In this document: positions 36,502 to 47,679 of the stretch, piece by piece | Layout of the letters: every line of letters begins with the position of its first letter | How positions within the stretch are numbered: position 1 is the stretch's first letter | Origin: Dryococelus australis | Taxonomy: Eukaryota > Arthropoda > Insecta > Phasmatodea > Phasmatidae | Length of the DNA stretch: 64,000 nucleotides | Reading direction: 5' to 3' | Assembly: GCA_029891345.1 (NCBI GenBank) | Contig: CM056997.1 | Span: forward strand, 217,700,712-217,764,711 | Notes under the pieces: generated by a model | Database searches by the model: none | Seen by the model: the letters and a program-made list of their open reading frames with translations, nothing else | Told to the model about the DNA's origin: nothing | Position numbers and translations under genes: made by a program

Positions 36502-37140
36502 CACAGAAAAATTTCTACAGTTTTGGCAACAGTATTAGTTGTACTACAACGATAATTTTGTGTACTATGTGGATCGTCAGTAACTAATGTTGCTGCTAAT
36601 GTGATATAATGTTAAACTATTAATGTTACTGTAACATTGAGTAATTTTGTGACAACATTACCTCCTTACTGCACTGGCAACAGTAAGATGGAGTTTTTGT
36701 TGCGGCAAAAAAAATTTTTTTGTTGCATTCAGGTTAAAATTTATGTTAAAATTTCTTTACTTTATTTTGCTTCAAATAAATATTTCAGTTTTAAAATAAA
36801 TTAAGTACAGGTATTTTGTCACAAAAATAAATATCACTAACGAAAAAAGAACCCATACCCTTAGTGATTGACGCACTTCTCTCCACAGAACCCGGCGCCC
36901 TGCAAACTGCTCTGCCCTAACAGACTTGTTTATATTTCAAATTGGAGCTATTGAAGAATTTAAACGACAAATTTGCCTTTCTCTTAGGTTGAGTGAAAAT
37001 ATTTGTGTTCTAGAATTGTTTGCTTATTTGGCACACATATACTGCTTTGCAAGGCTTGAGGGCTGGCTAAGGATACATTTATTTTTAATATTGTGTTTTT
37101 GATTTAAATACAGTGGGTTAATTTCATTATTTTAAAGCTC
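36502..37140 (+). mobile_element. Left part of a CACAGAAAAATT-ended element
   Basis: It starts CACAGAAAAATTTCTACAG. It is collinear with 45470-46260: shared words include TTTTGTCACAAAAATA, CTAACGAAAA or CTAACCAAAA, GGCACACATATACTGC or GGCACACGTAAACTGC, and TTGCAAGGCT. The right end is not seen. A weak tRNA-like stretch (36850-36925, minus strand) sits where the longer copy has one. No coding capacity. Confidence 0.65.
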
Positions 37141-37212
37141 TTCTGTACTAATGTATAATATGAAATGCAGTGGTGCATAAAAATGACTATAGCGCCACAT
37201 TTAAAACTAGAA

Positions 37213-37247
37213 GTGTCGCATAGAAAATTAAAAGAGTCGTGCCTATA
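37213..37247 (+). repeat. 35-bp direct repeat, left copy
   Basis: GTGTCGCATAGAAAATTAAA followed by AGAGTCGTGCCTATA matches 39647-39681 at 33 of 35 positions, in the same orientation and 2.4 kb apart. Weaker similarity extends about 45 bp further left on both sides. The pair brackets the minisatellite. Confidence 0.85.
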
Positions 37248-37871
37248 TTGCAGAATACCCCTCCCCTGAAAGCCCTACCAAGGGTCTTATACAGACCACA
37301 AGTGAAAATCATAACATAAACAGAGCAGAATTGAACTGGCAGGAATCAATATAAAATGTGTGTTGCAAAATGTACATAATCGGCAAAAGACAAACTTCAA
37401 TAAAGACTAAAAATTGTTTTTAAAAGTGACGTTCGATAAGTTAGGAGAGATTACAACTGGCAAATGACATCTTAATGATATTAAGGTTACTTGTAAAATT
37501 CACAGGAAAATACAGATCAATAATGGAGGTACAATTACCCAGAACCACCAGTAAAATACCTAAAGCGACTCAACACAAGGCCTAGGACAAGACTCGACAA
37601 TAATCGTTAAAAATATATATGGGGCGTCAAGAACATTCCAACGACCCCAAAGAACGGGCAAGTCCAAGTGCCAAAATGAGCGAACAAACGTGTTGGATCC
37701 CCAACCAACAATCACGACTCCAAAACAAAGGGAACAAACAAAAATGACAATAACCCACACTGTTGCTGGCACAAAGCCAAGCAAAAGTCGTGACTGCCAC
37801 TAGCTAGGCTAGGAACTAGTGATTATACTGAATTGCCGATGGGTGATCAGTCCACCAGCTACCAAGAAAAA

Positions 37872-38930
37872 CAACACTAAGCAAGTTCCACACAGAAACT
37901 GACACAAAAACAACACCAGGCAAGTTCCACACAGAAACTGACACAAAAACAACACTAGGCAAGTTCCATACAGAAACTGACACAAAACCAACACTAGGCA
38001 AGTTCCATACAGAAACTGACACAAAAACAACACTAGGCAAGTTCCACACAGAAACTGACACAAAAACAACACTAGGCAAGTTCCATACAGAAACTGACAC
38101 AAAAACAACACTAGGCAAGTTCCACACAAAAACTGACACAAAAACAACACTAGGCAAGTTCCACACAGAAACTGACACAAAAACAACACTAGGCAAGTTC
38201 CACACAGAAACTGACACAAAAACAACACCAGGCAAGTTCCATACAGAAACTGACATAAAACCAACACTAGGCAAGTTCCACACAGAAACTGACACAAAAA
38301 CAACACTAGGCAAGTTCCACACAAAAACTGACATAAAAACAACACTAGGCAAGTTCCATACAGAAACTGACATAAAACCAACACTAGGCAAGTTCCACAC
38401 AGAAACTGACACAAAAACAACACTAGGCAAGTTCCATACAGAAACTGACACAAAAACAACACTAGGCAAGTTCCACACAGAAACTGACACAAAAACAACA
38501 CCAGGCAAGTTCCACACAGAAACTGACACAAAACAACACTAGGCAAGTTCCACACAAAAACTGACATAAAAACAACACTAGGCAAGTTCCACACAGAAAA
38601 TGACACAAAAACAACACTAGGCAAGTTCCACACAGAAACTGACACAAAAACAACACCAGGCAAGTTCCACACAGAAACTGACACAAAAACAACACTAGGC
38701 AAGTTCCACACAGAAACTGACACAAAAACAACACTAGGCAAGTTACATACAGAAACTGACACAAAAACAACACTAGGCAAGTTACATACAGAAACTGACA
38801 CAAAAACAACACTAGGCAAGTTCCATACAGAAACTGACACAAAAACAACACTAGGCAAGTTCCACACAGAAACTGACACAAAAACAACACTAGGCAAGTT
38901 CCATACAGAAACTGTCACAAAACCAACAAA
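37872..38930. repeat. 39-bp minisatellite, 27 units
   Basis: The unit is ACACTAGGCAAGTTCCACAC followed by AGAAACTGACACAAAAACA. GCAAGTT starts at 37881 and last at 38894: 1013 bp, or 26 periods of 39 minus one base lost in the unit near 38530. Variants (CCACAC/CCATAC, GAAACTG/AAAACTG, GACACA/GACATA, AAAAACA/AAAACCA, CTAGG/CCAGG) are scattered, with some neighbouring units alike, as expected from slippage and unequal exchange. Because 39 is a multiple of three, the minus strand is open in long frames (up to 369 codons) coding hydrophobic 13-residue repeats. These are not believed to be genes. Confidence 0.97.
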
Positions 38931-38934
38931 AAAA

Positions 38935-39645
38935 TAAAATTTTCAATATAATGACCACCCACTCAACTGAAAAGTAAATAAAAACCAAAAGTTATGTAAG
39001 GTTGCCTCCCAGAAGTCCAATTGGACATTATGGAAAAGCACCGATCCATACCAGCTCTACAACACAAAGCTCATGGAAAGAAAAATAAAATTCAAAAATT
39101 GCCCAGGATCAAGGACAAAGGAAACCCAACCAACGTGCTTGCTGCAAAGCAAAGCAAGAGCAACAAAGTGCTGAAACAAAACCCGATCCTAAACGTGAAC
39201 AAATAAATACAAATAGTAAATCAAGAAAATGTAACTTGGGCAACTTATCAAGAACAAAGATATACCAGTAAATCAAAACGGTCAGTAATAAATTTAAAAT
39301 TGTGAAAATAAATTCTCAAACAACAGGTAAGGTTAAGTTATGAAGAAAAATTCGACGAGTCCTAACACAGTAAGAACGTCCCATGCCGTCTCACTAAGCT
39401 ATCCTGGCCCAAAAATGGATAAAACCAGAGAAAAATTAAAATGAAACTAGATACAACAAATTTCAACTTTGTCCAGGCTCAGGAACTAGGTAACGCAATA
39501 TTAAAAATAAAGTTTCCAAAAATAGCTTATATCAGTGACAACATAACTAGTATTTAATATGAGCATATTTCGAAACTCTCAGTGACATATTGCAGAATTT
39601 TCAGTTGCGGATTAAAAACACTGCAGTGACGCATAAAAAAATATA
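38935..39645. other. Unassigned stretch right of the minisatellite
   Basis: A-rich, with a 61-codon Lys-rich open frame at 39021-39206 that looks like chance. Confidence 0.4.
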
Positions 39646-39646
39646 A

Positions 39647-39681
39647 GTGTCACATAGAAAATTAAATGAGTCGTGCCTATA
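39647..39681 (+). repeat. 35-bp direct repeat, right copy
   Basis: Partner of 37213-37247. Confidence 0.85.
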
Positions 39682-39704
39682 CGGTACAACATTACTAAAG
39701 ACAT

Positions 39705-41945
39705 ACCACATACTTGCGAAATCCCTAACATCCATCTTTATAAGAAAAACTAAATACTTAACAACTAAAAAAACTATCATACAACACTAAAGGACAAATT
39801 TCCATCATCTGTCATGCTATAAACATTACCACACATATTTAATTTAAAGTATAATGGTATACAAAAAAGTAAAGAAAAAAAAACCTTTTCAGGATTCCCT
39901 TTTTTTTTATTTACTGTATGACATTATTGAAAACAAAATTAGGATCCAGATAAAACACTAGTCTCACTGAAATCGTGTTATCTCATACTATATATAGCAA
40001 TCAAAAATTGTTTATTTCATAAAAATCCCTTAGTCAAAGAATTTTAGTTAAGATCTGCGGTTTTTAAATGTTGATAGGATCTTTCTAGGATACTTACAAG
40101 TATTTAAACAAATAAACTTTCTTTCATCTCAAGGAAGCTTGAGTATTGGTTAAATGAAATATAGTTATCTACTTCGAAAAGCATCAAATTTGATGAATAC
40201 ATACTGATTTAGTCAATACTTCAACCTCAACGCTACACTAACATACTCTTTGTGTCAATTCCCACGATTTTAATACGCATATATAGATAACTATTAGCGA
40301 TGTTTGTTATCATCTACTTATGTTAAACTTTAAATATTAAATAACTCTTTAAAATTAGCGTTATTTTTATCTGTCATTAAATTAAGGGCATGCTAATTTA
40401 ATACAGTGTAATAATACACATGCTAAGTGCTATTATGCAACAATCATCATATTTACAGAATGCAAGTCGATGCATTACCTAACATACACTATCATAAACC
40501 AAGATATTTTAATCTTTTTTAATTATTCAATGAAGACTGTTTTGAGAATGACTGACAAACTCTCGCAAGTTTCCGAAGAAGATTTTTAACATTAGCTTAA
40601 GAACCTATTTCATTATCCAATGTTGTTAACCAAGGAAATGTTTAACACTTGCATGTTCCCAGAATGTTCCCAATGGTCAGGGTTTTATGATTTTTTTTAC
40701 ATTACAATTTTTCTGAAAATTATGTTTTTTTTATACTGTAGATTTTGAACATTACCTTAAGATCGTATGTCATCATTTTATGATGTTAATAAGGAAAAGT
40801 TTAACACTTTTAATTAAAATAAAACATTTTCTGCAGTTGCCGAGTAGGGTGAGCATTTTAAGGTGCTAGATTTAAGCCTTGGTTACATGGGAACATGGGT
40901 TTGAGTTCCACACAAAATAAATACGTTTTAAAGACACACATTGTGATAGTGGAGATGGTGTCTCATTCTCTGACTGAGTTTGAGTGACACATAAACCAAT
41001 TGTTCTCTAGTGAAAACAGTATATAAGCGTGCATTCTGTATGCATATTTTCACTTCTTCAATGGTTGTGATGGAAGTCAGATCGATACGAGTGGAATCAC
41101 ACAGTGGTAGTGTACGGTTCTGTAATATGACAATGGTAACAATGGTTGAAGACTTACCATATGTAACACCTTCAGCGAGGGTTTCTGCAGTGTCTCTAGA
41201 ATAAATACCGAAACAATATTGTTAGTGTGGAAATACTTTTACTATAAGTTGTTATTCACGTTGACAAGAATGCAGTTATTGTTTCTCAAATTCAGCATAT
41301 CAGTCGTTCCACTGTGAAAAGTGTGTGTGATATTGTGTTTACTTGTAATTTATATACGCGTATTTACCTAGTTGGGAAATTGAAACTAAGTGTATGTTAG
41401 TATAACTGCAAATGTCTATGTTAAGGTTGAAGTATTGACTAAATCCGTATGTACGCTTCAATTGTGACGCTTTTCGAAGTAGATAAATATATTACATTTA
41501 AACAATTCTCGAGCATCTTATGAGATGAAAGAAGGTTTAATTGTGGAAATACTTGTTATGCAGATAACATCTAAGTATCCTAGAAGGATCCAACCAAAAT
41601 TTAAAAAGTGTATATCTTAACAAGCATACATTGCTTAAGGGATTTTTATGAAATAAAGCATTTTTGATTGCTATATATAGTATGGGATTCACGATTTGCG
41701 TGAGACAGGTGTTTTATTTAGATCTTAATTAGGTTTCAAATGATGTCGCATAGTAAATAAAAAAAGGGATTCTTGCAAAGGTTTCATACTTTTTTGTAGA
41801 CCATTATACTTTAAATTAAATATGCGTGACAGTGTTTATTGTACTACGGATGGTGCATATTTGTTAATTTGTGTTGTATGATATTTTTATTTAGTCTTGC
41901 TTTCAAAGTTTGATGTTTGGGGTTTTGCAAGCGGGTGGTATGTTG
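39705..41945. mobile_element. Foldback element with ~600-bp inverted arms
   Basis: The left arm (about 39705-40300) and right arm (about 41335-41945) are reverse complements with moderate divergence. Shared words include ACTATATATAGCAATCAAAAA, TATTTCATAAAAATCCCTTA and ATTTAATTTAAAGTATAATGG. The roughly 1-kb loop holds a tRNA-Leu-like sequence at 40836-40912 and no transposase. No target duplication was identified. This could be a non-autonomous DNA transposon with long inverted ends or a local inverted duplication. Confidence 0.75.
40836..40912 (+). pseudogene. tRNA-Leu(TAA)-like sequence in the loop
   Basis: GTTGCCGAGTAGGGTGAGC resembles the D-arm of tRNA-Leu. GCTAGATTTAAGCC fits an anticodon arm with TAA in the loop, a long variable region follows (class II), and GGTTTGAGTTCC (40898-40909) is a B-box with one change. 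The acceptor stem is poor. Likely a pseudogene, but better preserved than its neighbours. Confidence 0.5.
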
Positions 41946-41999
41946 TGAGTAATATAGTTTGCAGTGTTTCCATAATATGATTGTAACTATTATTGTATG

Positions 42000-42240
42000 C
42001 TTTGTTCATTTGAGTTCTATGATACGTTGGTATAATTTTCAAGTATTTAGTTTTGCTTGTAAAGTTTGACGGTATGGGCTTTTGGAATTGCCAAGTATAG
42101 TATGTGCAAATGAGTTATGTGAGTGTACATGTGTGTTTGTGTTTGTGTGTTATACTGCATGTTTGTGTGTATGTGTTGGTGTGCGAGCATAGTTGTGTGG
42201 AATGTTGTGTGTGTGTATATATGTGTGTGCATGGGTGTAT
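42000..42240. repeat. TG-rich low-complexity stretch
   Basis: Irregular TGTGTG and TATGTG words, mostly at 42110-42235. Short open frames here come from the low complexity. Confidence 0.8.
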
Positions 42241-42762
42241 TTTGCTATAGCATGATGAAATGTGTTATCAGAGTCATTAATTGGAAATATTCTGTCTGTG
42301 GGTAATGGTAGATGTAGAAGCTGCATACACAATTGTTTTTCCTGTTAGGGTTCGTTGACCTGACTGGAATATAGCAGGAAGTGTTGTCGCTTGAAAATAT
42401 CCTATGGGAATCATGTAAACGATAAGGCTTTAGTCTTGAGCTGTCATTCCTCGGGAGAATACATATGTCCCTCTACATATAATGAGCATACTTGAGAGAT
42501 GCGTATAGTGAATGCTAGAATAGTGTAAGTGTAACTCCTTCCACCAATAATAATAATTACAAATTCTGAAATAAATGAAATGTATATGACAGTTGACGTC
42601 TAGCTGTGTTGCTGAGAGGGCATATTACTTTGATGAATGGTCAATTATTAATTACTCACATGTAGACGTGCATACCTAGTAAATATTCATTACATGTTTA
42701 TGTAAGTGTGGATTTGCATGATTACGTTAATTACACGATTACGTAATTACCCGATTACATCA

Positions 42763-42880
42763 TATAAATACATTACCCTCCACCATTCTCGATCTTCAAC
42801 AGTTCACATCGAACATATAAAAAGTTAGTTGAGCAGTAGACACTGATCAGGTAATATGGTAGACAGCGAGTGTAAGTGAA
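42763..42880 (+). promoter_or_regulatory. Candidate core promoter and short first exon
   Basis: TATAAATA (42763-42770) is followed 25-38 bp later by TCTTCAACAGTTCACATCGA, an initiator-like stretch of the kind seen in insect cuticle genes. Donor-like sites follow: ATCAG|GTAATA (junction 42850/42851) and GAGT|GTAAGT (42871/42872), with an ATG at 42856. No second exon was recognised downstream. TATA-like strings are common in AT-rich DNA, so this is only suggestive. Confidence 0.25.
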
Positions 42881-43021
42881 TGCATAAGTAAGTATTTAGT
42901 TTGTCGCTTGCGAATCGATCTCAGTAATCCAAAATATAACATTACAATAGTTAGTATAAGCAGGGAAACAAATTGAAACTAAATTTTTGTTAAATTCGGC
43001 AATAAAATAATATTATGTGTC

Positions 43022-43082
43022 CTGACCGAGACTCGAACGTGATAATCCAAAATTACCATTACTGAATTGCTCTAAGCAGGTA
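43022..43082 (-). pseudogene. tRNA-like sequence with good B-box
   Basis: On the minus strand CTTAGAGCAATTCAGTAATGG resembles a partial D-arm, and CGTTCGAGTCTC (43028-43039) is B-box-like. The flanks (AATAAAATAATAT on both sides) suggest it lies inside a small AT-rich repeat. Confidence 0.35.
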
Positions 43083-43242
43083 TACAGTTTACAAATAAAA
43101 TTTGATAAAATCGAAAATAAATTATATGCACCTTCGTCGAAAATCCACACTAAATACGATATTAGCATTATATTAAGTAAGGCTAGCTCCTATCCAATAC
43201 CCAAATAAAATTTCTTTAAAATCGAAAATAAAATAATATGTT

Positions 43243-43366
43243 GATAAATACGCACTTGGTAGGTATGTATTTGATAAGTATGCATTTGGTAACCATGCAC
43301 TTGTTAGGTGTGCACTTGGTAAGTGTGCACTTGGTAAGTTTACACTTGATAAATATGCATTTGGAA
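43243..43366 (+). repeat. 15-bp tandem repeat, about eight units
   Basis: The unit is GCACTTGGTAAGTGT. Most units contain GGTAAGT or a near match, the consensus of a 5' splice site. Confidence 0.9.
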
Positions 43367-43369
43367 AGG

Positions 43370-44150
43370 TGTGTTTGTCCTTGTTGTGTGGTTTGTTGTC
43401 GCGGTGATGTGTATATTATGAATTTGATGAATATATCATAAATTTTTGGAAATTATGACGAAGTATGCAAATAAAATAGTTTAACGCACAACTGACCTTG
43501 CCATAAAGGGCTTAGGTTTTTAATGACTGTACTCTTATGGTGTATGTCCAGTACGATGCCTATATTATGAATTTGAACACTATGGCATCGAAGGTTCGGA
43601 AATGATGATTACATTTACAAAAGGACTCAAATGCGTAATTGACCTTGTCAGAAATGGTTTAGATTTTATATTAACTGTTGTAAGGTAGGCGATGTGTTGT
43701 ATTTGATGCTCGAATTGGTAATATAATTAATTTAAAAATTAAATAAATATTGCTTCTATGCTTATTAAAAATTCAATATGGCAATAGTCATTGTTACTTA
43801 ATAATTTTTCTGATGACAAAATCTTATCTGTCTAAATTAAGGATATTTTGATACTTTACTCGGCGTATTTGTTTAGTAAAAGTTTAATAATAATTTTATT
43901 TAAACACATAACTTTTCTTTAATGAAATTACACTTTGAGTAGCTGGTTGTTGGGAAGCCATAAACGAAATTTCCCTTAAATATAAGTTTGTAAACTTGTC
44001 GCTTCATACATTTTTGTTTAAAACTGAAAAGTTTTAAAAATATTATATTTAAATACATAAATTTTTTTTTTTTATAAAATTACTCTATATTCATTTATAC
44101 ATATATTCATTTATCACAACTATATTTTGAATGTGCGATTTCGCCGGTGT
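43370..44150. other. AT-rich stretch, nothing recognised
   Basis: Two loosely similar halves (near 43430 and 43560: TATTATGAATTTGA then GGAAATTATGA or GGAAATGATGA) suggest an old duplication. Confidence 0.4.
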
Positions 44151-44151
44151 T

Positions 44152-44155
<4 letters not shown>

Positions 44156-44224
<69 letters not shown>
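44156..44224. repeat. (TA)n microsatellite
   Basis: About 34 uninterrupted TA units. Confidence 0.97.
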
Positions 44225-44229
<5 letters not shown>

Positions 44230-44250
44230 GCTTCAGTGGAATCCAATATG

Positions 44251-44302
44251 TCGTGACCGAGTAGTTAAAGGCGTGAGTCAGTCTCCAGTTCAAGTCCACC
44301 AT
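44251..44302 (+). pseudogene. Shortened tRNA-like sequence (Ser/Leu type)
   Basis: GACCGAGTAGTTAAAGGCGT matches the A-box/D-arm of class II tRNAs, and AGTTCAAGTCCACC (44287-44300) a B-box, but only about 15 bp separate them. It follows the (TA)n tract by 26 bp. Confidence 0.45.
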
Positions 44303-44559
44303 GTTATAAAAGTGTTTATGTTGTATTAAAGAATTCCACATTATATGCAGACAATAGTCTTAAGCTTGCAGCCGACCGCAGCGCTCCTTACAACAGATAA
44401 CAGCAATAAGCATGTCTGTGGTCGGCGAGCGACTGACACTCCATCCAGCAGCCATTGTGAGAACTTGACGTATCGATTGATCGAACTTGCACATTATCTA
44501 GCGAGCAACTCTACAACTATGGTTGCGGCCGATGACATCTTCTCTTCCTAACAAGCAAG

Positions 44560-45105
44560 TATATAACTGAACATAGCCTACCTCGTATGGAAATGAATTG
44601 ACGGGGGAGAGATTGGGGGATCGGTAAGCAACCACAGAACAGCAGAAGGGTGGGTGGGGTGACAGTGTACTAGGCGTCCAGAATAAATAACAGGAGGAAA
44701 AGAGACTGCGGGCTAGCAGTATGCATTCAATTAATTCCAGAACAATCACAGTATAGTTCGTTGTGAAGGAGGAGGAAGAGCGGACAGGGTGGCGATGTAG
44801 GCAGGCGAAGCGGTGGAAAGTTTGAGAGTGTTGTTATTGTTTCAGACATCAGTTGTAGATAACCATAGGTGAGGAGAGCCTAGAATTTCGGAGCAGGGAT
44901 ACAATTGATTCCAGAAGTAATCACAATATAACTCGTTGCTAAGGATAAATGTGTGAGTAGGGGAGGGGGTGGAGGTAGGTGAAGAGGCGGAGTGGGGTGA
45001 TAGTGTACCAGACATCATGTATAGATGACCAGAGGAGAGGTTAGCCTAGAATCTCGCACCAGCATGCCAATTAATTCCAGAAATAATCACAGTATATCAT
45101 CAAAG
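44560..45105 (+). repeat. Three-unit tandem repeat of ~160-180 bp
   Basis: Each unit ends with CAATTAATTCCAGAA (near 44728, 44909 and 45071), then ATCACARTATA. Inside each are GGTGACAGTGTACTAGGCRTC-like and GGAGGAGG-like words. Purine-rich plus strand. Confidence 0.8.
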
Positions 45106-45109
45106 GGTT

Positions 45110-45290
45110 TGGGTGAAGGACGTAAGGTATCTGTTATCAGGGTAGATGGCCAGCAGATGGAGCAAATTGAGCAGATGGAGCAGGTGGTGTAGATGGAGCA
45201 GACTGCGAAGATAAATTTGGATGAGGATGTGGAGCCAGTTTGTATCCTCCTGTCCAAATCACCTTCCAAGGTTAATCATATGACACTACG
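45110..45290. repeat. Short GCAGATGGAGCA repeats
   Basis: AGATGGAGCA recurs four times at 15-18-bp spacing (about 45153-45202). It gives short frames on both strands, none recognised. Confidence 0.7.
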
Positions 45291-45782
45291 CCCATTGATG
45301 AAATGTTTGTGGTTATCGTTGTAAGATTGTCCAGGACATCGTTCGCCGCTTAGTGTGGCAGGAGTCTTCCGTTCATTCTAGAACTGAGATGCCCAACTTT
45401 CTTTCATGTATTCATATATTATCCGTATCCTTGTGCGTGTCATTCTAGAATACGTCTAACCGCCATTGTACAACAGTATTGATGTTTTTACAACAGTAAT
45501 TTTATATTACCTGTGATCAATCAGTAAAGAAAGTTGCTGTTAATGTAATATACTAGTAATTTTATACGTTAATGTAACAACATTAGGCTATATCCCTTCT
45601 GTACTGTAAACTTTAAGTAGTTTTTTATGTTGCGGTAATATAAATTATCTGTTGAATTGATGATAATATTTGTGTTCCAGATTTTCATGTATTTTTTTGG
45701 TAAAAAAAAGCAATCCGCTGTAAAAAAAAAAACTAAGTCTATTATTTTGTCACAAAAATATTACTAACCAAAATTTCAGATT

Positions 45783-45868
45783 TGTGGGGAATTGAACTCG
45801 CGCCGTATATAGGAAATGATTACCAATTCACGGAACCCGACGCCCTTCCCTCTACGTTATTTTTTTTT
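45783..45868 (-). pseudogene. tRNA-like sequence, Leu-type
   Basis: The minus strand shows AAGGGCGTCGGGTTCCGTGA, like the D-arm/anticodon side of a Leu tRNA, and GAGTTCAATTCCCC (complement of 45786-45799), a good B-box. Confidence 0.4.
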
Positions 45869-45984
45869 CCGTTTTCCTTTATTTGACTTTGTTATGACAT
45901 TTGACGTTGAATAGGCTCTAGTGAGACCGACCTGCTGACAAATTCCCATTGCGACAAGTGAACTGCAACATCTGCTGCGTCGGA

Positions 45985-46058
45985 GGCGTCGGGGCGCGAA
46001 CTCGTGACCCTCCAACTACACGTCGATCACTCTACCCCTGAGCTATGAGTGGAGGGTC
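45985..46058 (-). pseudogene. tRNA-like sequence with clear A-box
   Basis: On the minus strand TAGCTCAGGGGTAGA (complement of 46031-46045) is a near-perfect A-box/D-arm, and GAGTTCGCGCCCC (complement of 45991-46003) a B-box-like T-arm, about 27 nt apart. The stems pair poorly. CpG density here is higher than in the rest of the element. Confidence 0.55.
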
Positions 46059-46904
46059 TCGACGTCATTGAATTTATACTACATAACGATAAACTGCGAT
46101 TATCTTTTCTTACATGGAAATACATTAGGTTCTATAAATATTTATATATTTGGCACACGTAAACTGCGTTGCAAGGCTCGAGAACTGGTCTATGGTACAT
46201 TAATTTCTCATAGTCTGCTTTAAAATTTAAATACAGTAGTTCCATTCTACGATGTTATCGGAGTTCACTTTAATCTGCCATTTAAAAACAACGCAGGGTA
46301 CACTTGTTGAACATTTTTTTAATGTTGCAGTAACACAAAATGCAGTTTGACGTTGTATCCAAGTTGCCTCAATCAAATGCTTTATTACGTTAAAAATAGT
46401 AGGAAGAGGGTGTAAATACTTAATGCTCTAGAAACATATGCATATTTGGTACTCGTAAACTGCTTTGTAATACTTGAGAGCTGGTTTAAAATACATTTAG
46501 TTCTAATAATCTGCTTTAAGATTTTAGAACAGTTGTTCCATTTTACGAGATTATCGCTGTTTACCATTATCCGCCAAATGTACATCTCCCAAGTCAGTGT
46601 AACTTTCTTTGTGTTGAACAGACATGTCTTTAATGTTGCAGTAACACAAACTATTTTGTATTTTCTGTTAATTTTGGCTTAGTACAACTTTTTGGTTGCG
46701 GCAACATTACTTAGAGGCTTTGTTGACATTAACAGTTCAACAGTACTGGGTTTGCATTACAGGGACATATGACTTTGTAGATTGTTAACTTTAAGTTACT
46801 TTTTCAGAAAATTACAAATATTACTTCAACATAAAAGAATAAATAAATGCCTCGATAGCATTTCTTTTCGTGTTGCAGCAACGTTAGGAATTTTTCTGTG
46901 CAGG

Positions 46905-47625
46905 CTATTGATTTAAACACCTACAGTGGGTGTCTTATGAGCTGATAACACATGTAAAAATAACATTCACTTACTTGAAAAAATAAAATTTTTCATTGCG
47001 GAAAGCTTACTGTCCGACGAATGTATTTCGTATATGTTGGCCCTGCATGTATGAATCTACGTTGACATTGCATTGACCCTATGAGAACTCTGATATTGTA
47101 AAGAAGGACGTTTGTGACTGTTCTGAAAAGAAATTAAGGGAGTCAAACTCATGGTCTTCCAAACAAATGTTGATATACTAGTTAGAGAGTAATTGAATTT
47201 ATCTTAGCTTGACTTTTTTTACGGTATTCCAGTGTGTCTATTTATGGGTCATTGAGTATGTTACTAATTTATAATATGGAGTGGCAGGTCTCTAGATATT
47301 AATGATTTTTTTTTAGTTTGTTTATTGTATTCCTACAGTTTTCTTAAAAATCAGTTGGCTAAACCAGGTTCGTTATGAGATGGAGGCTTTAATAAAATAA
47401 AATAAATATTTACAGGTCACAAAATTATTTTTAATATTACAAACAAAAATAATCTTGACTCAGTACATCACAATCTAATGTTATCACTTACTATTTACAA
47501 TTAATGAATCAAATCAATGGAATCTACGAAAAAAAAACTCAAAGAAGCTATGTTATTAAATAATTGATATGTGTCCCACTAAGCAGTATATGAAAATCCA
47601 TTGCATTATTTTATAAATTATATAT
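46905..47625. other. AT-rich stretch, nothing recognised
   Basis: No supported feature. Confidence 0.5.
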
Positions 47626-47679
47626 CCATATTTGACAAGTCCAGTGTTTACAATAAAATTCATATCACCTGTTCATTCA

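Larger units (their letters stand above)
45470..46900 (+). mobile_element. CACAGAAAAATT-ended element, right part complete
   Basis: The right end is AATTTTTCTGTG (ends 46900), the reverse complement of the left end of the copy at 36502. The left terminus of this copy is not clear. Its first 790 bp are collinear with 36502-37140 in the same orientation. A 120-bp segment (46145-46262) is repeated at 46440-46558. GTTGCAGTAACACAAA occurs twice (46323, 46637). It contains two tRNA-like sequences. No transposase. Confidence 0.65.

Noticed and set aside
37809-38918. 369-codon minus-strand frame of hydrophobic 13-residue repeats
   Set aside because: It follows from a stop-free 39-bp minisatellite. 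Two other frames are also long, and no promoter, splice site or known protein fits.
37213-39681. LTR retrotransposon bounded by the 35-bp direct repeats
   Set aside because: The repeats are far too short for LTRs and the interior has no gag or pol traces, primer site or polypurine tract.
42047-42332. Short frames in the TG-rich stretch
   Set aside because: Dinucleotide low complexity produces His/Thr or Cys/Val repeats without meaning.
45985-46058. Functional tRNA gene
   Set aside because: A- and B-box are clear, but the acceptor and T stems do not pair and no terminator follows at the right place.
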